Of a DNA stretch of 64,000 nucleotides, positions 62,855-64,000 are shown piece by piece. The translations under genes were made by a program, and so were the position numbers. Under the pieces are notes generated by a model that made no database searches, had not been told where the DNA came from, and saw only the letters and a list, made by a program, of their open reading frames with translations. Each line of letters starts with the position of its first letter. The stretch's first letter is position 1. The stretch lies in NCBI RefSeq assembly GCF_016734905.1, contig NZ_JAERPO010000001.1:496001-560000 (forward strand), written 5' to 3'. Source of the DNA: Sphingopyxis jiangsuensis. Its GTDB lineage: Bacteria; Pseudomonadota; Alphaproteobacteria; Sphingomonadales; Sphingomonadaceae.

Positions 62855-63621
62855 TGGCTCGTCGCTTTCAGGTAAAGGGGTTCGAAGGCACCATCCTGCC
62901 GCAAGTCGACGCGTCCCTGCCGCGCCAGTTCGAGCGCAGCGACAAAACTCGACGCCATCGCCGAGCGGCGAAGCGGGCCGTCGTAATCGGTCGGAAGGAA
63001 GTCGGAGAGCAGCGCCCAGTCGAGCTTTACGCCAATCAACCGTTCCAGGTGATGGAGCGCCGCGTCGAGCGTGACGACCGGGCGCCGCGAGACCATATGG
63101 ATCGCGGGTTCTGTGCGGATTTTGACCTGTCCGTATGCCGAGAGAAGATCGTAAAGCGAGGCATCCCAGCGCCTCACCCTGACGTCATGCAGTCCTTCCG
63201 GCTGCGGACGGATGAAGACGTCGCGACCAATGCAGTCGCGCGCAAGCAAGCGCGCCGCCGCCTCGCGCATCGCGGCGAGCCGCTGGAGCCTCAATTGCAG
63301 ACGAAGCGCCAGTTCGTCGGGCGACGGCTCCTCAAGTGGGTCCTTCGGCAGCAGCAGCGCCGATTTCAGATAGGCGAGCCACGCAGCCATCACCAGATAA
63401 TCGGCCGCAAGTTCCAGCTTGGCGCGCATTTCCGAAATGAACGCCAGATATTGCTCGACAAGCTGGAGAATCGAAATCTGGCGAAGGTCGACCTTTTGGC
63501 TGCGCGCGAGGGTCAGCAGCAGGTCGAGCGGCCCCTCCCAGCTTTCGAGCGACAGTTGAAGCGCTTCGTCGCGCTCGGCCGTTGCGGGGATCGCCTCATA
63601 TTCGAGGGGCAGATCCTCCAC
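62851..63621 (-). CDS. scpA: Segregation and condensation protein ScpA
   Basis: Kleisin subunit that bridges the SMC heads. It has 256 residues with LESWEGPLDLLLTLARSQKVDL near residue 30 and ILQLVEQYLAFI; the C-terminal winged helix has SSFVAALELARQGRVDLRQ. The GTG at 63621 is the start; it overlaps the nagZ end by 9 bases in the antisense-free frame, with no earlier credible start. Frames farther upstream are nagZ shadow. Confidence 0.93.
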   Translation of the reverse strand: MEDLPLEYEAIPATAERDEALQLSLESWEGPLDLLLTLARSQKVDLRQISILQLVEQYLAFISEMRAKLELAADYLVMAAWLAYLKSALLLPKDPLEEPSPDELALRLQLRLQRLAAMREAAARLLARDCIGRDVFIRPQPEGLHDVRVRRWDASLYDLLSAYGQVKIRTEPAIHMVSRRPVVTLDAALHHLERLIGVKLDWALLSDFLPTDYDGPLRRSAMASSFVAALELARQGRVDLRQDGAFEPLYLKATSQ

Positions 63622-63626
63622 AGACG

Positions 63627-64000
63627 TCAGGCCATCGCCAGCAGCGCGTCGCGCTGGTCGACAAGTGCTGCGAATTGGCGGGGGTCGCGCGCGCCGGCAA
63701 TCCGGTCCATCGCGCCCTGCAATCGCGCGAGCGCGACCGGGCGGATCGGGTCGAGCGCGTTTGCGATGCCGACCATATCGTCCATCTTCGCCCAGCAATT
63801 GAGCGCAATGTCGCATCCAGCCGCAACTGCGGCGGCGGCGCGCGAGGGCACGTCGCCCGACAAAGCCTTCATGTCGAGATCGTCGGTCATCAACAGCCCG
63901 TGAAAGCCGATGCGCTGGCGTATCACGCTGTCGATGATGATCGGCGACAGCGTCGCGGGGCGGTCGGGGTCCCAGGCGTCGAAAATCACATGGCAGGTCA
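63627..64000 (-). CDS. nagZ: Beta-N-acetylhexosaminidase NagZ, C-terminal part (cut by window edge)
   Basis: Removes N-acetylglucosamine from peptidoglycan fragments in recycling. The last 124 codons are in the window. The CHVIFDAWDPDRPATLSP segment followed by GFHGLLMTDDLDMKALSG is diagnostic of the GH3 NagZ, including the nucleophile Asp of TDDLDM. Its stop is 6 bases upstream of the scpA GTG. In sphingomonads nagZ is the usual first gene of the scpA-scpB-tat operon. Confidence 0.93.
   Translation of the reverse strand, partial: TCHVIFDAWDPDRPATLSPIIIDSVIRQRIGFHGLLMTDDLDMKALSGDVPSRAAAAVAAGCDIALNCWAKMDDMVGIANALDPIRPVALARLQGAMDRIAGARDPRQFAALVDQRDALLAMA

Overview
This 64-kb window is high-GC chromosomal DNA from an alphaproteobacterium, almost certainly a sphingomonad close to Sphingopyxis or Sphingomonas. 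The evidence is a C4-pathway 5-aminolevulinate synthase, the order nagZ-scpA-scpB-tatA-tatB-tatC, lolE-lolD close to dnaE, a betaine-lipid btaAB pair, alphaproteobacterial operator types (GTTC-N7-GTTC, TTAA-N7-TTAA), and the dispersed palindromic repeats common in sphingomonad genomes. Genes are packed tightly, often with 4-bp ATGA stop/start overlaps. I see no rRNA, tRNA, CRISPR array, prophage or insertion sequence. Both ends cut genes: pgi on the left and nagZ on the right.

Layout. 1-9 kb: pgi (partial), lepB-rnc-era and a small membrane protein on the plus strand; a secreted alpha/beta hydrolase, topA, a membrane protein and a secreted protein on the minus strand. 9-16 kb: a secreted VWA protein, dprA-plsY, murI, hemA, and an endonuclease/exonuclease/phosphatase-fold protein. 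16-19.8 kb: btaB-btaA (betaine lipid) with a good Pho box, a small lipoprotein, and a threonine dehydratase. 19.8-25.4 kb: polyamine cluster of carboxynorspermidine dehydrogenase, carboxynorspermidine decarboxylase and ornithine decarboxylase, interrupted by a CRP-domain flavoprotein. The ornithine decarboxylase has a leader with a short ORF and competing GC-rich pairings. 25.4-29.4 kb: trehalose operon otsB-GH15-otsA. 29.4-36 kb: two tandem MAPEG proteins, then on the minus strand ilvD-lipoprotein-nnr-rRNA/tRNA m5U methyltransferase. 35-40 kb: ETF-QO, a TPR protein, ispE and an N-formylglutamate amidohydrolase family protein, all overlapping. 40-46 kb: a degenerate uracil-DNA-glycosylase-like protein, a lytic transglycosylase, a MoaB family protein, a radical SAM protein behind a LexA-type box, and an acyl-CoA synthetase. 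46-53 kb: dnaE, glutathione peroxidase, a secreted protein, lolD and lolE. 53-55.3 kb: a repeat-rich stretch of atypical composition with two orphan small genes and a CtrA-boxed 75-aa membrane protein. 55.3-64 kb: RNase T2, nadC, nitronate monooxygenase, a cyclophilin, mgtE, an entericidin-like lipoprotein, tatCBA, scpB-scpA and nagZ (partial).

Most genes are housekeeping. The parts that stand out are regulatory: a Pho box in front of the betaine-lipid operon, a possible translational switch on ornithine decarboxylase, a LexA box in front of a SplB-like radical SAM gene, a CtrA box in front of an unknown membrane protein, a probable ATT start codon on the TPR gene, and the repeat-delimited mini-gene cluster at 53-55 kb. 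All functions are inferred from sequence recognised by eye; no search was run.
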